From contig NZ_JARVKW010000019.1 in assembly GCF_029813775.1 (NCBI RefSeq), positions 1 through 64,000 of the forward strand: a stretch of DNA of 64,000 bases, written 5' to 3'. This document shows positions 8,655 to 17,572 of this stretch, piece after piece (position 1 is the stretch's first letter; each line of letters starts with the position of its first letter). Made by a program: the position numbers and the translations under genes. This DNA comes from Streptomyces sp. DH24 (GTDB lineage: Bacteria > Actinomycetota > Actinomycetes > Streptomycetales > Streptomycetaceae). The notes below the pieces were generated by a model that ran no database searches, was not told the DNA's origin, and saw nothing but the letters and a program-made list of their open reading frames with translations.

Positions 8655-10157
8655 GTGATCCTGTTGAACGATCCTCGAACCCGTCGCAGACGGCTGGGAG
8701 TTGCCACCGCCGCCGCCGGTCTCCTGGCCTCGCTGCTCGCGGCGGGCCCGGCCTCGGCCATCCCCGATCCCGGGGACGGCCCGACGAAGCAGCAGGGCGT
8801 GTCCGAGAGCACCCGGGCGGAAGTGCGGGAAGCCATCGGCGACGGTGAGATACCCGCCCAGGACCAGGTGGTCCACTCCGCCAACATCGAACACCTCGTC
8901 AACATCCCCAAGGAAACGCTGCCCGGCACCAACTCGGACCTCGCCTTCCAGGGCAAGTACGCGTTCGCCGGCAACTACGACGGCTTCCGGATCTTCGACA
9001 TCAGCAACCCGAAGGCCCCCAAGACGGTCGCCCAGGTGCTGTGCCCGGGCTCGCAGAACGACATCTCGGTCTCCGGGAACCTGCTGTTCCTGTCCACCGA
9101 CTCCTCGCGCAGCGACAACAGTTGCAGCAGCACCACCCAGCCCGCGACGGAGAAGTCCTCCTGGGAGGGCATGAAGGTCTTCGACATCAGCGACAAGTCG
9201 AACCCGAAGTACGTGGCCGCCGTCGAGACCGCCTGCGGCTCGCACACCCACACCCTGGTGCCCGAGCGCAGAAACGTTTACGTGTACGTCTCGTCGTACT
9301 CGCCCAGCGCGAGCTTCCCGGACTGCCAGCCTCCGCACGACGGCATCTCCGTCATCAAGGTGCCGCGCAACGCCCCCGAGAAGGCGGCGGTCGTCGGCTT
9401 CCCCGTGCTGTTCCCGGGTGAGGGCCCGGACGGCGGCGGCAACCCGGGCGCGCCCACCAACCCGGGCGTCTCCAAGACCACCGGCTGCCACGACATCACC
9501 GTGCTGCCGTCCGAGGACCTCGCGGCCGGCGCCTGCATGGGCGACGGCATCCTCTTCTCCATCACGGACCCGGAGAACCCGAAGGTCATCGACCGGGTGC
9601 AGGACAACGTGAACTTCGCGTTCTGGCACTCGGCGACCTTCAACCAGAAGGTCGACAAGGTCGTGTTCACCGACGAGCTGGGCGGCGGCGGCGCGGCCAC
9701 CTGCAACGCGGAGATCGGCCCGAACCGCGGCGCCAACGGCATCTACGACATCGTCGGCGAGGGTGACGACCGCAAGCTGGTCTTCCGCAGCTACTTCAAG
9801 ATCCCCCGCCACCAGGCGGCCACCGAGAACTGCGTCGCCCACAACGGCTCACTGATCCCGGTCAAGGGCAAGGACCTCATGGTCCAGGCCTGGTACCAGG
9901 GCGGCGTCTCCGTCTGGGACTTCACCGACTCCACCGCCCCGAAGGAGATCGCCTACTTCGAGCGCGGCCCGCTGACCACCGACCGGATCACCACCGGCGG
10001 CTCCTGGTCCGCGTACTACTACAACGGCTACATCTACTCGAACGACATCGCCAAGGGCTTCGACGTGCTGAAGCTCAGCGACCGGCGCACCGACCCGGCC
10101 AAGCGGGTCCACCTGCACGAGCTCAACGTGCAGACGCAGCCGGACTACTTCGACTGA
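8655..10157 (+). CDS. Secreted LVIVD-repeat (beta-propeller) protein
   Basis: A 500-residue exported protein. The N-terminus has an Arg-rich start, a hydrophobic core and a likely cut after GPASA near residue 35. The body carries repeats of the form GFRIFDISNPKAPK, MKVFDISDKSNPK, ILFSITDPENPK and VSVWDFTDSTAPK, each a blade of the LVIVD/choice-of-anchor propeller type. Six or more cysteines suggest extracytoplasmic disulfides. GTG at 8655 follows GGGAGGA, which fixes the start although the frame is open for 380 bases upstream. It is divergent from the DUF305 lipoprotein, so the two may share regulation. The ligand is unknown. Confidence 0.85.
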   Translation: MILLNDPRTRRRRLGVATAAAGLLASLLAAGPASAIPDPGDGPTKQQGVSESTRAEVREAIGDGEIPAQDQVVHSANIEHLVNIPKETLPGTNSDLAFQGKYAFAGNYDGFRIFDISNPKAPKTVAQVLCPGSQNDISVSGNLLFLSTDSSRSDNSCSSTTQPATEKSSWEGMKVFDISDKSNPKYVAAVETACGSHTHTLVPERRNVYVYVSSYSPSASFPDCQPPHDGISVIKVPRNAPEKAAVVGFPVLFPGEGPDGGGNPGAPTNPGVSKTTGCHDITVLPSEDLAAGACMGDGILFSITDPENPKVIDRVQDNVNFAFWHSATFNQKVDKVVFTDELGGGGAATCNAEIGPNRGANGIYDIVGEGDDRKLVFRSYFKIPRHQAATENCVAHNGSLIPVKGKDLMVQAWYQGGVSVWDFTDSTAPKEIAYFERGPLTTDRITTGGSWSAYYYNGYIYSNDIAKGFDVLKLSDRRTDPAKRVHLHELNVQTQPDYFD

Positions 10158-10828
10158 CCCTCCACGGGGCGCTCGGCCGCCCCGGTCGCGAAGTACCGCG
10201 ACAGGTCCGTCTCGCACGTACCGCCGGGCGCCTCGGTGTCCGGCGGTACGCCCATCTCCCAGTCGAGCCCGTACCGCGTGAACAACTCGGCGCGCAGCAC
10301 CGGTACCGGCATCGGAGCGCCCGGCATCAGCGCGGCGTAGACCGCCCCCATCAACTGGGCGCGCAGCAACGGGTAGTCGTGGTCCACGTCCCGCGAGCCG
10401 CGCCGGGCGACGGTGTCCCGCAGCAGCTCGGCCAGCCGCCGCTGCTCCGGACACGGCAGGAAGCCCTCGGCCTGCAGCAGTCCGGACATGTGCTGGCGCA
10501 TCAGCACCGGCCGGTCCCGGGCGAGACCCAGAATCGCGTCGATCGCCCGCGCCAGCCGCTCCCGGCCGTCGTCGGTGCGCGGCTCGCGCTCCAGCGCCTC
10601 CTCCAGCGTGCGGTGCATCAGCCGGTGCACGGCGGACTGCACGAGCTGGCGCTTGCCGGGGAAGTAGTACGACACCAGGCCGCGCGCCGAACCGGCCCGG
10701 TCGGCGATGTCACCGAGAGTGGTCGCGTCGTAGCCGTGCTCACCGACGAGCTCGACCGCCGCCTGCAGAAGCCGCTCCTTGGAGCGCCGCCGCAATTCTT
10801 CAGTGACCGAGGCGCTGCGCGGGGACAT
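10145..10828 (-). CDS. TetR/AcrR family transcriptional regulator
   Basis: A 227-residue repressor-type protein. Residues 10-60 form the TetR helix-turn-helix (LLQAAVELVGEHGYDATTLGDIADRAG, then GLVSYYFPGKRQLV); the C-terminal half is a helical ligand/dimerisation domain. The ATG at 10828 is preceded by GCAGGAG. Its 3' end overlaps the converging LVIVD gene by 13 bp. A near-perfect palindrome lies 15 bp in front of its own start, so it very probably represses itself. No exporter gene lies beside it, so the other targets are unknown. Confidence 0.92.
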   Translation of the reverse strand: MSPRSASVTEELRRRSKERLLQAAVELVGEHGYDATTLGDIADRAGSARGLVSYYFPGKRQLVQSAVHRLMHRTLEEALEREPRTDDGRERLARAIDAILGLARDRPVLMRQHMSGLLQAEGFLPCPEQRRLAELLRDTVARRGSRDVDHDYPLLRAQLMGAVYAALMPGAPMPVPVLRAELFTRYGLDWEMGVPPDTEAPGGTCETDLSRYFATGAAERPVEGQSK

Positions 10829-10842
10829 GCTGTAACTCCTGC

Positions 10843-10867
10843 GTTGACTGGCTGCCAGCCAACTATA
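10843..10867 (-). promoter_or_regulatory. TetR operator palindrome with -10 box
   Basis: GTTGACTGGC-T-GCCAGCCAAC (10843-10863) is a 21-bp inverted repeat with one mismatch, directly beside a minus-strand TATAGT (10867-10862) that makes a good -10 box. A repressor bound here would cover the transcription start of the TetR gene. Confidence 0.7.
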
Positions 10868-11040
10868 CTCAACGCATCCGGACCGGCCCTTCAACGGGGT
10901 CGGGTCGGTGCTGCCGTCCGTCTCGGGCGACGCGGGGGATCGTCCGAGACGGACGCGCACGCATGCCCGCGTGCGCATGTCTGGAACAAGGGCCCAGGTC
11001 ACCGGCCGGGGGGGCCGGCGGGCGGGAGCCGCGGGCGCGG

Positions 11041-11730
11041 TCACGCCACGAGGTCCAGCACCGGCCGCAGCGCGCCGGGCCGTTCGGCCGCCGGGAGGTG
11101 GTCGACGAAGTGCACCCGGCAGCCGAGGGCCGCCGCGCCGCCGTCCGCCCGCCGGTCGTCGCCGACCATCACCGTCCTGCGCGGATCGGCGCCCAGCGCC
11201 TCGCAGGCCACCGAGAACAGCCGCGGATCGGGCTTCTGCACCCCGTGCTCGTACGACAGCACGTACGCGTCGACCCAGCGGTCCAGGCCGTGGGCGCGGA
11301 ACACCGGCCGCGGGTCCCAGCCGATGTTGCTGACCACGCCGACGGGGACACCCCGCTCCCGCAGCGCCCGGAGCACCTCGGCGGCGTCCGGGTACGGCTG
11401 CCAGGCGGCCGGGGCCATGTGGCGGTCGTACAGCACATCGTGCAGCGCGGGGTCGGGCAGCGGCACCCGGCGGGAGAGGCCGGTGTAGGCGGCGCGGTGC
11501 AGTGCGGCGCTGCGGTCCCGGATCTGCCAGAGCTCGGCGAGCTCGTCCGGCACGCGCCGGGGCGGGGCACCGCCGGGCAGCGCCCCGGCCTCCTCCAGTG
11601 CCCTGGCCGCCGAGACCACCTCGGACTCCGGGAGGCGAAGACCCGCTGCGCCGAGCGCCCCGCGCAGCCAGGACTCGGTGGACTCGACGCGGAAGAGGGT
11701 GCCGGAGAAGTCGAACAGCACGGCGGTCAT
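11041..11730 (-). CDS. HAD superfamily hydrolase
   Basis: Soluble 229-residue hydrolase. Motif I reads DFSGTLF with the nucleophile at Asp7, but the second Asp of the usual DxDGT is Ser9, which is found in many actinobacterial members and makes a simple phosphomonoesterase role less certain. SNIGWD (motif II), QKPDP (motif III lysine) and MVGDDRRADGG (motif IV) complete the HAD core, with a helical cap between residues 15 and 110. It lies alone between the TetR and PAP2 genes on the same strand. The substrate is unknown. Confidence 0.85.
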   Translation of the reverse strand: MTAVLFDFSGTLFRVESTESWLRGALGAAGLRLPESEVVSAARALEEAGALPGGAPPRRVPDELAELWQIRDRSAALHRAAYTGLSRRVPLPDPALHDVLYDRHMAPAAWQPYPDAAEVLRALRERGVPVGVVSNIGWDPRPVFRAHGLDRWVDAYVLSYEHGVQKPDPRLFSVACEALGADPRRTVMVGDDRRADGGAAALGCRVHFVDHLPAAERPGALRPVLDLVA

Positions 11731-11805
11731 GGGGTGATCCTATGAGGGCGGGGCCCCGGGAGGGGACGGTTTCGGCCGTGGCAGGCCCGCGGAGCCCCGC
11801 CGTTG

Positions 11806-12477
11806 TCAGGCGCGCAGTCGCCGGTGCGCCAGGACCGCCAGCACCACCGTCAGGGCGCCCAGCAGCCAGCCGCCCACCACGTCCGACGGCCAGTGGACGC
11901 CGAGCCAGATCCGGGTCAGGCCGACGCCCGCCACGGAGATCACGGCGACCGCGAGCGCCGTACGGTACAGGGCGCGGCCGGCGCCGTAGTGGTGCAGCAG
12001 CCACAGCAGTACGCCGCTCACGACCGTAGCGGTCATGGCGTGGCCGGACGGGAAGGCCGCGTAGTGGGCGGAGTCGACCGGGTCGGGCCACACCGGCCGG
12101 GGCCGGTCGACGGCGGCCTTGATGCCCTGCTGCAGCAGCGCGCTGAGCGTGCAGACGGCCGCCAGCCACACCGCGGTCCGCAGGGCGGCGTGCCGCACCA
12201 GCAGCCACACGGCGACGGCCGCGCAGACGATGCGCATCGTCCACGGGTCCCACACCCAGTCGGTCAGGATGCGGCAGGCCTGCGTCAGCCCGGGTTCGTC
12301 GACCGCCCAGCGGTGCGTGGTGCGGGCAACGTCCCCGTCCAGTGCGGTCAGTGGCCGCCACTCGGCGGCGACCAGGGCGATCAGCAGCACGGAGCAGGCG
12401 GCCAGTCCACCGGACCATCGGACGGCGCGGCGGTCCTCGGGCGGGCGGGGCGGGGAGTCGACGGTCGGGATACCCAT
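11806..12477 (-). CDS. PAP2 superfamily membrane phosphatase
   Basis: Integral membrane lipid or polyprenyl phosphatase of 223 residues. The three PAP2 motifs are in order: KAAVDRPRP, PSGHAM and TRIWLGVHWPSD, the last two giving the catalytic histidines. About five hydrophobic segments surround them, as expected for phosphatidate or undecaprenyl-diphosphate phosphatases. The ATG at 12477 is the first start after a stop-free but non-coding-looking stretch. No neighbouring lipid gene fixes the substrate. Confidence 0.88.
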   Translation of the reverse strand: MGIPTVDSPPRPPEDRRAVRWSGGLAACSVLLIALVAAEWRPLTALDGDVARTTHRWAVDEPGLTQACRILTDWVWDPWTMRIVCAAVAVWLLVRHAALRTAVWLAAVCTLSALLQQGIKAAVDRPRPVWPDPVDSAHYAAFPSGHAMTATVVSGVLLWLLHHYGAGRALYRTALAVAVISVAGVGLTRIWLGVHWPSDVVGGWLLGALTVVLAVLAHRRLRA

Positions 12478-12559
12478 ACAGCGATCCTCGCTCAGCGGCG
12501 GGGTGCGGGGCCAGTTCCGCCGTCGGACTTCGGCCCGGTGTCGGCCCCGCGGGGCGGGT

Positions 12560-13492
12560 CTAGCCCAGCGCCCGCAGACCGGGCACGAACGCCACCAGGA
12601 CCGGGATCACCGGCACGAGCGAGGCCGCCGCCGTCAGTTGCAGGCGACGGGTCGCCGGGAGCCGGTCCGGGGGAGTGAGCAGGCGGGCGACCCGGCGCGG
12701 CACATGGGCCTGCGGCGTGGGGCAGGGGCCGAACACGCCGCGGTCCTCGTTGAGTTCCACCAGGGCGAGAGCGGTCGTGAGGCGGCCGAAGCGGCGGGAG
12801 GCCATGTCGTCGGCGGCGAGTTCCACCAGCCGGTGCATCTCGTCGCGGAACGCCGCGAACACCCGCACCTGCGGGAAGCCGCCCGCCAGCGCGGCCGAGC
12901 AGTGCAGCAGCCAGTGGTGCCGGGCCTGCGCGTGCCCCTGCTCGTGGGCCAGCACCGCGTCCAGCTGCCGTCCCTTCAGCCGGCGCAACGCGGCCGTGGT
13001 GACGACCAGTTGGCCCTCGGGGCCGGCCAGCCACCACGCCTCCGGCCGGTCGCCCTCCAGGACGACGAGCCGGCCGCCGCGCTCCTCGCCCGGCAACAGC
13101 GGCGCGCGCACCAGGAGTTCGGCGCGGCGCCGGCGACGGCGGGTATGGGCGCGGGCGATCTCGCGGACCAGCATCGCCGCGCTCCACAGCCCGCCGCAGG
13201 CGAGGGTCACCGCGGTCGTCGCCGCCCAGGGTCCGGCCGTGCCGAGCGCGTAGGCCTCCACGACCGCGTGGGGCGCCGACGCGAACACGTGCCCGCCCAC
13301 CGCATGCCACGCCGCCGCCGCGCTCAGCGTCATCGACAGGGCGCAGCACAGCAGGACGGCCGCGATCACGCACTGCCACGTCCACAGCGCGACCACCGGT
13401 TCACGGTCCGGCCATTCGGCGCCGGCGAGCAGCCGTGGGGCGACCACTGCGGTCAGGGCGCCGAGCAGCAGCAGGGCCGCGGGGAGGATCAT
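12560..13492 (-). CDS. M56/BlaR1-type membrane zinc metallopeptidase
   Basis: A 310-residue membrane protease. HEQGH at residues 183-187 supplies the zinc ligands and catalytic Glu, with a downstream ELAAD near 224 as likely third ligand. Two or three N-terminal helices, one helix around 85-110 and a C-terminal helix place the active site at the membrane. Such proteins usually sense cell-wall stress and cleave a BlaI-type repressor, but I see no BlaI gene next to it here; the neighbour on the same strand is a DUF5134 membrane protein. Its target is therefore unknown. Confidence 0.85.
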   Translation of the reverse strand: MILPAALLLLGALTAVVAPRLLAGAEWPDREPVVALWTWQCVIAAVLLCCALSMTLSAAAAWHAVGGHVFASAPHAVVEAYALGTAGPWAATTAVTLACGGLWSAAMLVREIARAHTRRRRRRAELLVRAPLLPGEERGGRLVVLEGDRPEAWWLAGPEGQLVVTTAALRRLKGRQLDAVLAHEQGHAQARHHWLLHCSAALAGGFPQVRVFAAFRDEMHRLVELAADDMASRRFGRLTTALALVELNEDRGVFGPCPTPQAHVPRRVARLLTPPDRLPATRRLQLTAAASLVPVIPVLVAFVPGLRALG

Positions 13493-13591
13493 GTGGGCAG
13501 CCTATGAGTGCCGCGTCGTCCGTGGTGTGGCATGGGGCGCAAAGTGACGCAGGCAACGGTCGCGTCCGGCGCGGGCTGCCCGTCCGGCGCG

Positions 13592-14236
13592 TCAGAGCGT
13601 GAGCAGCATGGTGAGCGTCGCGATGCCCATCGACAGCCGGCACACCCGCGCCAGCTCCGGACGGTCGCCCCAGCCGGCCCTTCCGGCGACGGCCCTTCCG
13701 GCAGTCCCCGTCGCCCCGAGGGCGCCCCCGGCGATCGTCCCCCGGGCGACGGTTCCCCCGGCGACGGCCTCTCCGGGTGCCGCGCGGCCCGTCCCGGTGG
13801 TGACCGGCACCAGCCGGAACCCGGACAGCAGCACGTATCCGACGAAGTAGAGCAGCAGCGCCCCGGTCAGCGGTGGGACGCCCGCGCCCGGGTGGGTGTG
13901 CGCCCCGCCCGGGGAGCCCGCCATGACGGCGGCCATGTAGACCATGGCCGCGGCGCCCACCAGGTGGTGCAGATGGTGCGGGTCCGTGCGCGCGGCCCAC
14001 AGGGCGCGCAGTCCGGCCACGCCGAACACCACGGCGTAGCCGGGCCAGGCCCACCACGGCGGGCTGAACACCGCCGCGGGCACGGCCATCACCGCCATGC
14101 CGAACCCCATGAGCGCCTCGTCGCCGGCCGCGCGGCGCTGCTCCTCGACGCCGCTGCGCATCCGCAGCAGGCAGTACGCGCCGGTCGCCGCGCACAGCGC
14201 GACCAGCAACCAGCCGGACGACGCCGGTCCGTGCAC
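13592..14236 (-). CDS. DUF5134 multi-pass membrane protein
   Basis: About 214 residues with five or six hydrophobic helices and a histidine-rich stretch (DPHHLHHLV). I recognise the DUF5134 pattern, often paired with M56 peptidases in Streptomyces; no function is known. GTG at 14236 has GGGGAGG five bases upstream, which beats an upstream ATG at 14344. Before the last helix lies a Gly/Thr/Ala-rich loop built from a degenerate DNA repeat (about 13670-13790). It is transcribed toward the peptidase gene, 99 bp away, so the two may form one unit. Confidence 0.78.
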   Translation of the reverse strand: MHGPASSGWLLVALCAATGAYCLLRMRSGVEEQRRAAGDEALMGFGMAVMAVPAAVFSPPWWAWPGYAVVFGVAGLRALWAARTDPHHLHHLVGAAAMVYMAAVMAGSPGGAHTHPGAGVPPLTGALLLYFVGYVLLSGFRLVPVTTGTGRAAPGEAVAGGTVARGTIAGGALGATGTAGRAVAGRAGWGDRPELARVCRLSMGIATLTMLLTL

Positions 14237-14370
14237 ACCGACCTCCCCGTTCGAGCCGCACGGTCGGTCAAGGGCTGCCCGGACCCGGCGGTGCGCAAGC
14301 GAGCGCAAGGAAGTGCACGGGGAGCGTTCGAGGGAGCACAGCAAGTGAGCAGCACATCAGGAGCCAATCA

Positions 14371-14396
14371 TTTACAGGTAAAACACCTGCTAAGGT
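14371..14396 (+). promoter_or_regulatory. Leaderless promoter with MarR-type operator for the FUSC-MarR operon
   Basis: TAAGGT (14391-14396) lies six bases before the ATG at 14403. It overlaps the inverted repeat CAGGT-AAAAC-ACCTG (14375-14389) and the smaller TTTAC-AG-GTAAA (14371-14382). This is the most AT-rich spot in the neighbourhood, fitting a MarR-family autoregulatory site. Confidence 0.55.
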
Positions 14397-14402
14397 CTGG
14401 TC

Positions 14403-16115
14403 ATGAGCAGGACGACCCCCACCCCCCGGACCCCGGCCGTCCGGCGCCTCCCGCTGGCCGGCGCGCTGCGCGTCGGACGGCCCTCGGACATCTGGTTCAA
14501 GCCCGCCCTGAGCGTGGTCGCCGCGGTCGCCCCGCCCAACCTGACGCTGCTCGCCCTCGGCCGCCTCGACCTCGCGATGTACACGATGGCCGGCTCCCTG
14601 TGCGCCCTCTACGCGCACCACCGCCCGTACGCCGCCCGGGCCCGCGCCCTCGCCTGGGTCGTGCTCGGCATGCTCGCCGGTCTCGCCGTCGCCCTGGTCA
14701 CGGCCTCGCTCACCACGAACGCCGTGCTGCTCGTCACCGTCGGCGCCCTGCTGGCCGCCGCGCAGAAGGTGCTGTGCGACGCCACCCGGATCGGCCCGCC
14801 CGGCAACGTGATCCCCGCCTTCGTCACCTCCGCCGCCCTGTTCGCGCCGCAGACCCTCGGCCAGGTCCCCGGCCACCTCGCGCTCGCCGCCGCGGCCGGG
14901 GCCTGGGCCTGGCTCGTCGGCATGGCACCCGGACTCCTCCGGCCGCACGGCCCGGAGCGCCGCGCCACCGCCCACGCCCTGAACGCCGCCGCCGCGTACG
15001 CCGAGACCCGCGGCACCGGCGACGGCCACGCGAGGGCCCGGGCCGCCGGGTACGCCGCCGTGCAGGCCGCCCGGCAGTCGCTGATGTCGACGGGCGCCCG
15101 CTCCACCACGACCCGGCGTGCCCTGGAACGCCTCGTCGTGCGCGCCGAGGTCGCGCTCGCCGCACCCGTGGACAGCGACCCCGAGCGGCTGCGCGCCTGG
15201 GCACGCCAACTGCGCGGCACCCGCCCGGTCCCCGGCCCCGACGACCTGCCGGACGCCACCGGCGAACTGCTCGGGGTGGACGCCGAACGCGGCACCCCGG
15301 CCCGGCCGTGGTGGACCCGCCTCGGCCCGCTGACCCCGCTCGCCGTCCGCACCGCACTGGGCTGCGCCCTCGCCGGACACGCCTCCCTGGCCCTCGGCAT
15401 CGGCCGCCCCTACTGGGCGATCGTCACGGCCGCCTCGCTGTACCAGGCCAACCTCACCCTCACCTGGAGCCGGGGCGTCCAGCGCGTCGTCGGCAACCTC
15501 GCCGGCGTCCTGCTGTTCGCGGCGGTGGTGCCGCTGGCGCACGCCCATCACGCGGCCCTCGTGCTGTGCTGCCTCGCCCTCAACTTCGGCGCCGAGGCGC
15601 TCATCGGACGCAACTACTGGCTCGGCAGCGTGTGCGTGACCCCGATGGCCCTGCTCATCACCGAGTTCGCCGGATACCAGCAACCGGGCGCGCTGATCGC
15701 CGAGCGGATCACGGACACCGTCGTCGGCGCCCTCGTCGGCCTCGTCGCCGCCGTCGTCGTCACCAACCGCAGGGCCGGCGACCGGGTCAAGCAGGCCGTC
15801 GTCGCCGTCGACCGGGCCGGGGAACGGGCCGCGCGGCTGCTCGCCGAGCCCGGTCCGGCCCCCGGCGACCTGGAGTCCGCCCGCCGCAGCCTGGCCGCCG
15901 CGCTGGTCGAGCTGCGGGCCACCGCCGAGGCGGCGTCCGGCGAATGGTGGCAGCGCGCCCTGCCCCAGGAGAGGGTCGTGCACGCCGAACAGTCCGGACA
16001 CCGTACGCTCGCCGCGACGGTACGACGCCAGGGACCGCACCCGGACCGGGGGACGCTGGACGGGAGCACCGTGGACCGGGGAAGCGACACGAAACGGGAG
16101 GACGCACGGCCATGA
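14403..16115 (+). CDS. FUSC family (aromatic acid exporter-like) membrane protein
   Basis: A 570-residue protein with two blocks of about five to six membrane helices (residues 35-180 and 310-460) joined by a soluble arm, the layout of FUSC/AaeB-type exporters. The second block has the conserved GRPYWAIVTAASLYQ segment of the family. It ends in a charged cytoplasmic tail. The ATG at 14403 is probably the first base of the mRNA. Its stop overlaps the start of the MarR gene by four bases (ATGA), so both are translated together; substrate efflux controlled by a small ligand is the likely role. Confidence 0.85.
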   Translation: MSRTTPTPRTPAVRRLPLAGALRVGRPSDIWFKPALSVVAAVAPPNLTLLALGRLDLAMYTMAGSLCALYAHHRPYAARARALAWVVLGMLAGLAVALVTASLTTNAVLLVTVGALLAAAQKVLCDATRIGPPGNVIPAFVTSAALFAPQTLGQVPGHLALAAAAGAWAWLVGMAPGLLRPHGPERRATAHALNAAAAYAETRGTGDGHARARAAGYAAVQAARQSLMSTGARSTTTRRALERLVVRAEVALAAPVDSDPERLRAWARQLRGTRPVPGPDDLPDATGELLGVDAERGTPARPWWTRLGPLTPLAVRTALGCALAGHASLALGIGRPYWAIVTAASLYQANLTLTWSRGVQRVVGNLAGVLLFAAVVPLAHAHHAALVLCCLALNFGAEALIGRNYWLGSVCVTPMALLITEFAGYQQPGALIAERITDTVVGALVGLVAAVVVTNRRAGDRVKQAVVAVDRAGERAARLLAEPGPAPGDLESARRSLAAALVELRATAEAASGEWWQRALPQERVVHAEQSGHRTLAATVRRQGPHPDRGTLDGSTVDRGSDTKREDARP

Positions 16116-16684
16116 CGGCAGCGAACGGACGGCCGGCGACCGGGGACGCCACGCGAGCGGAGGAGACGCCCGCAGGGGCGCGGGACGACACGGTCGCCGC
16201 GGTCGTCCGGCAGTGGCGGGCCGTCCACCCCGACCTCGACACCGGACCCATGGAGATCATCGGCCGCATCAACCGCTGCGCCGCCCTCCTCCAGCAGGCC
16301 GAGGACGCGCCGCTGCGCCGGGCCGGTCTGAGCCGCTCCGAGTTCGACCTGCTCGGGGCGCTGCGCCGCACCGGGCACGAGCTGACGCCGGGCGAGGTGG
16401 CCCGCGAGACCTTCGCCTCGGGCGCCGCCGTCACCAAGCGCCTCAAGCACCTGACCGAGCGGGGCCTGGTGGAGCGCCGCGGCGACGACCGCGACCGCCG
16501 CGTGGCCCACGTCCGCCTCACCGACGCCGGCCGCGACCTCGTCGACGGCATCCTGCCCGAGCAACTGGCCTACGAGAAGTCCGTACTGTCCGGTCTCGCC
16601 CCGGCGGGCCAGGGCGAACTGGCGGCCCTCCTCGGCGAACTGCTCGGCCGCCTGGAGGGCAGGCTGGGAGCGCTGCGGGCCTGA
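16112..16684 (+). CDS. MarR family transcriptional regulator
   Basis: A 190-residue winged-helix regulator. The DNA-binding domain spans about residues 65-140 (LGALRRTGHELTPGEVARE, AVTKRLKHLTERGLV and the wing DDRDRRVAHVRLTDAG). The first 30 residues are an extra disordered arm. It is coupled to the FUSC exporter by an ATGA overlap and probably controls that operon through the inverted repeats just before 14403. Confidence 0.9.
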   Translation: MTAANGRPATGDATRAEETPAGARDDTVAAVVRQWRAVHPDLDTGPMEIIGRINRCAALLQQAEDAPLRRAGLSRSEFDLLGALRRTGHELTPGEVARETFASGAAVTKRLKHLTERGLVERRGDDRDRRVAHVRLTDAGRDLVDGILPEQLAYEKSVLSGLAPAGQGELAALLGELLGRLEGRLGALRA

Positions 16685-16716
16685 CACGGACCGGGACGAC
16701 AAGGCGACCGGCGCCG

Positions 16717-17481
16717 TCAGGGCTCGTCGCCCGCCCGGTACACGCCGAACATCGCGCCCTGGGGATCGCGCAGCACCGCGATGCGCGGACCGGCGGGCAG
16801 GGAGGTCGGCTCCATCAGGACCGTGCCGCCCGAGTCGGTCGCGGCGGCGGCCGTGTCGTCGGTGTCCGCCGTCGCGAAGTACGGCAGCCAGTGCGCCGGC
16901 ACCTCGTGCGGGAACTTGTCGTCCATCGTGACCATGCCGCCGAATCGCGCGCCGCCGACCGTCCACCGCGTGTAGCGCCCGGAGGTCCCGGCGCGCCAGC
17001 CGAACACCGCCGCGTAGAACGCCTCGGCCCGTTCGGGCGCTCGCGTCAGCAGCTCCACCCAGCCCAGCGTGCCGGGGACGTTGAGCAGCCCCGCGCCCGG
17101 GAAGCCGCCCGGCTGCCACAGCTGCAGGACCGCGCCGGCCGGATCGACGGCCACCACCGAGCGGCCGAGGCCCCGGACGTCCGCCGGGCCGGTCAGGACG
17201 GTCCCGCCGGCGGCCGTGACCTCCCGCGCCGCGGCGTCCGCGTCGGTCACCGAGAAGGACACGTTCCAGGCGATGGGCTGCCCGTCCTGCTCCAGCGCCG
17301 TGATCCCGGCGACCGCCGCGTCGTCGAGGTACGCGACCGCGGGGCCGCCCGCCTCGGTGCCCGGAGGCGACCCGGGCCGCCAGCCGAACAGCGCCGTGTA
17401 GAACCGCCGGGCCGCCGCCACGTCGGGCGTGCTCAGCTCCACCCAGCAGGGACCGCCGGTCACCGGCTCGTCGAGCTCCAT
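16717..17481 (-). CDS. VOC family protein with two glyoxalase-like domains
   Basis: A 254-residue cytosolic protein made of two tandem vicinal-oxygen-chelate modules: residues 10-120 (CWVELSTPDVAAARRFYTALFGW) and 130-250 (GWVELLTRAPERAEAFYAAVFGW). Such proteins bind a metal in a beta-alpha-beta-beta-beta fold and include glyoxalases, dioxygenases and resistance proteins; this two-domain form is common in Streptomyces without a known substrate. GGAAGGAA lies at good distance before the ATG at 17481. Confidence 0.87.
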   Translation of the reverse strand: MELDEPVTGGPCWVELSTPDVAAARRFYTALFGWRPGSPPGTEAGGPAVAYLDDAAVAGITALEQDGQPIAWNVSFSVTDADAAAREVTAAGGTVLTGPADVRGLGRSVVAVDPAGAVLQLWQPGGFPGAGLLNVPGTLGWVELLTRAPERAEAFYAAVFGWRAGTSGRYTRWTVGGARFGGMVTMDDKFPHEVPAHWLPYFATADTDDTAAAATDSGGTVLMEPTSLPAGPRIAVLRDPQGAMFGVYRAGDEP

Positions 17482-17572
17482 GGTGTTCCTTCCGAGAGGG
17501 ACACCCCCTCCAGCACGCTAAGCCGGGTCCCGGCCACGGGCCATCCGGGACCCCGAGCGTGGTGCGCCGGCC

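Noticed and set aside
10829..12418. Long minus frame running through the HAD and PAP2 genes into the TetR gene
   Set aside because: Out of frame with those two genes, extreme Arg/Ala content, and the TetR start at 10828 has its own promoter and ribosome site.
13508..16684. Long plus frame upstream of the MarR gene
   Set aside because: Composition artefact covering DUF5134 and FUSC genes; the MarR protein begins at 16112.
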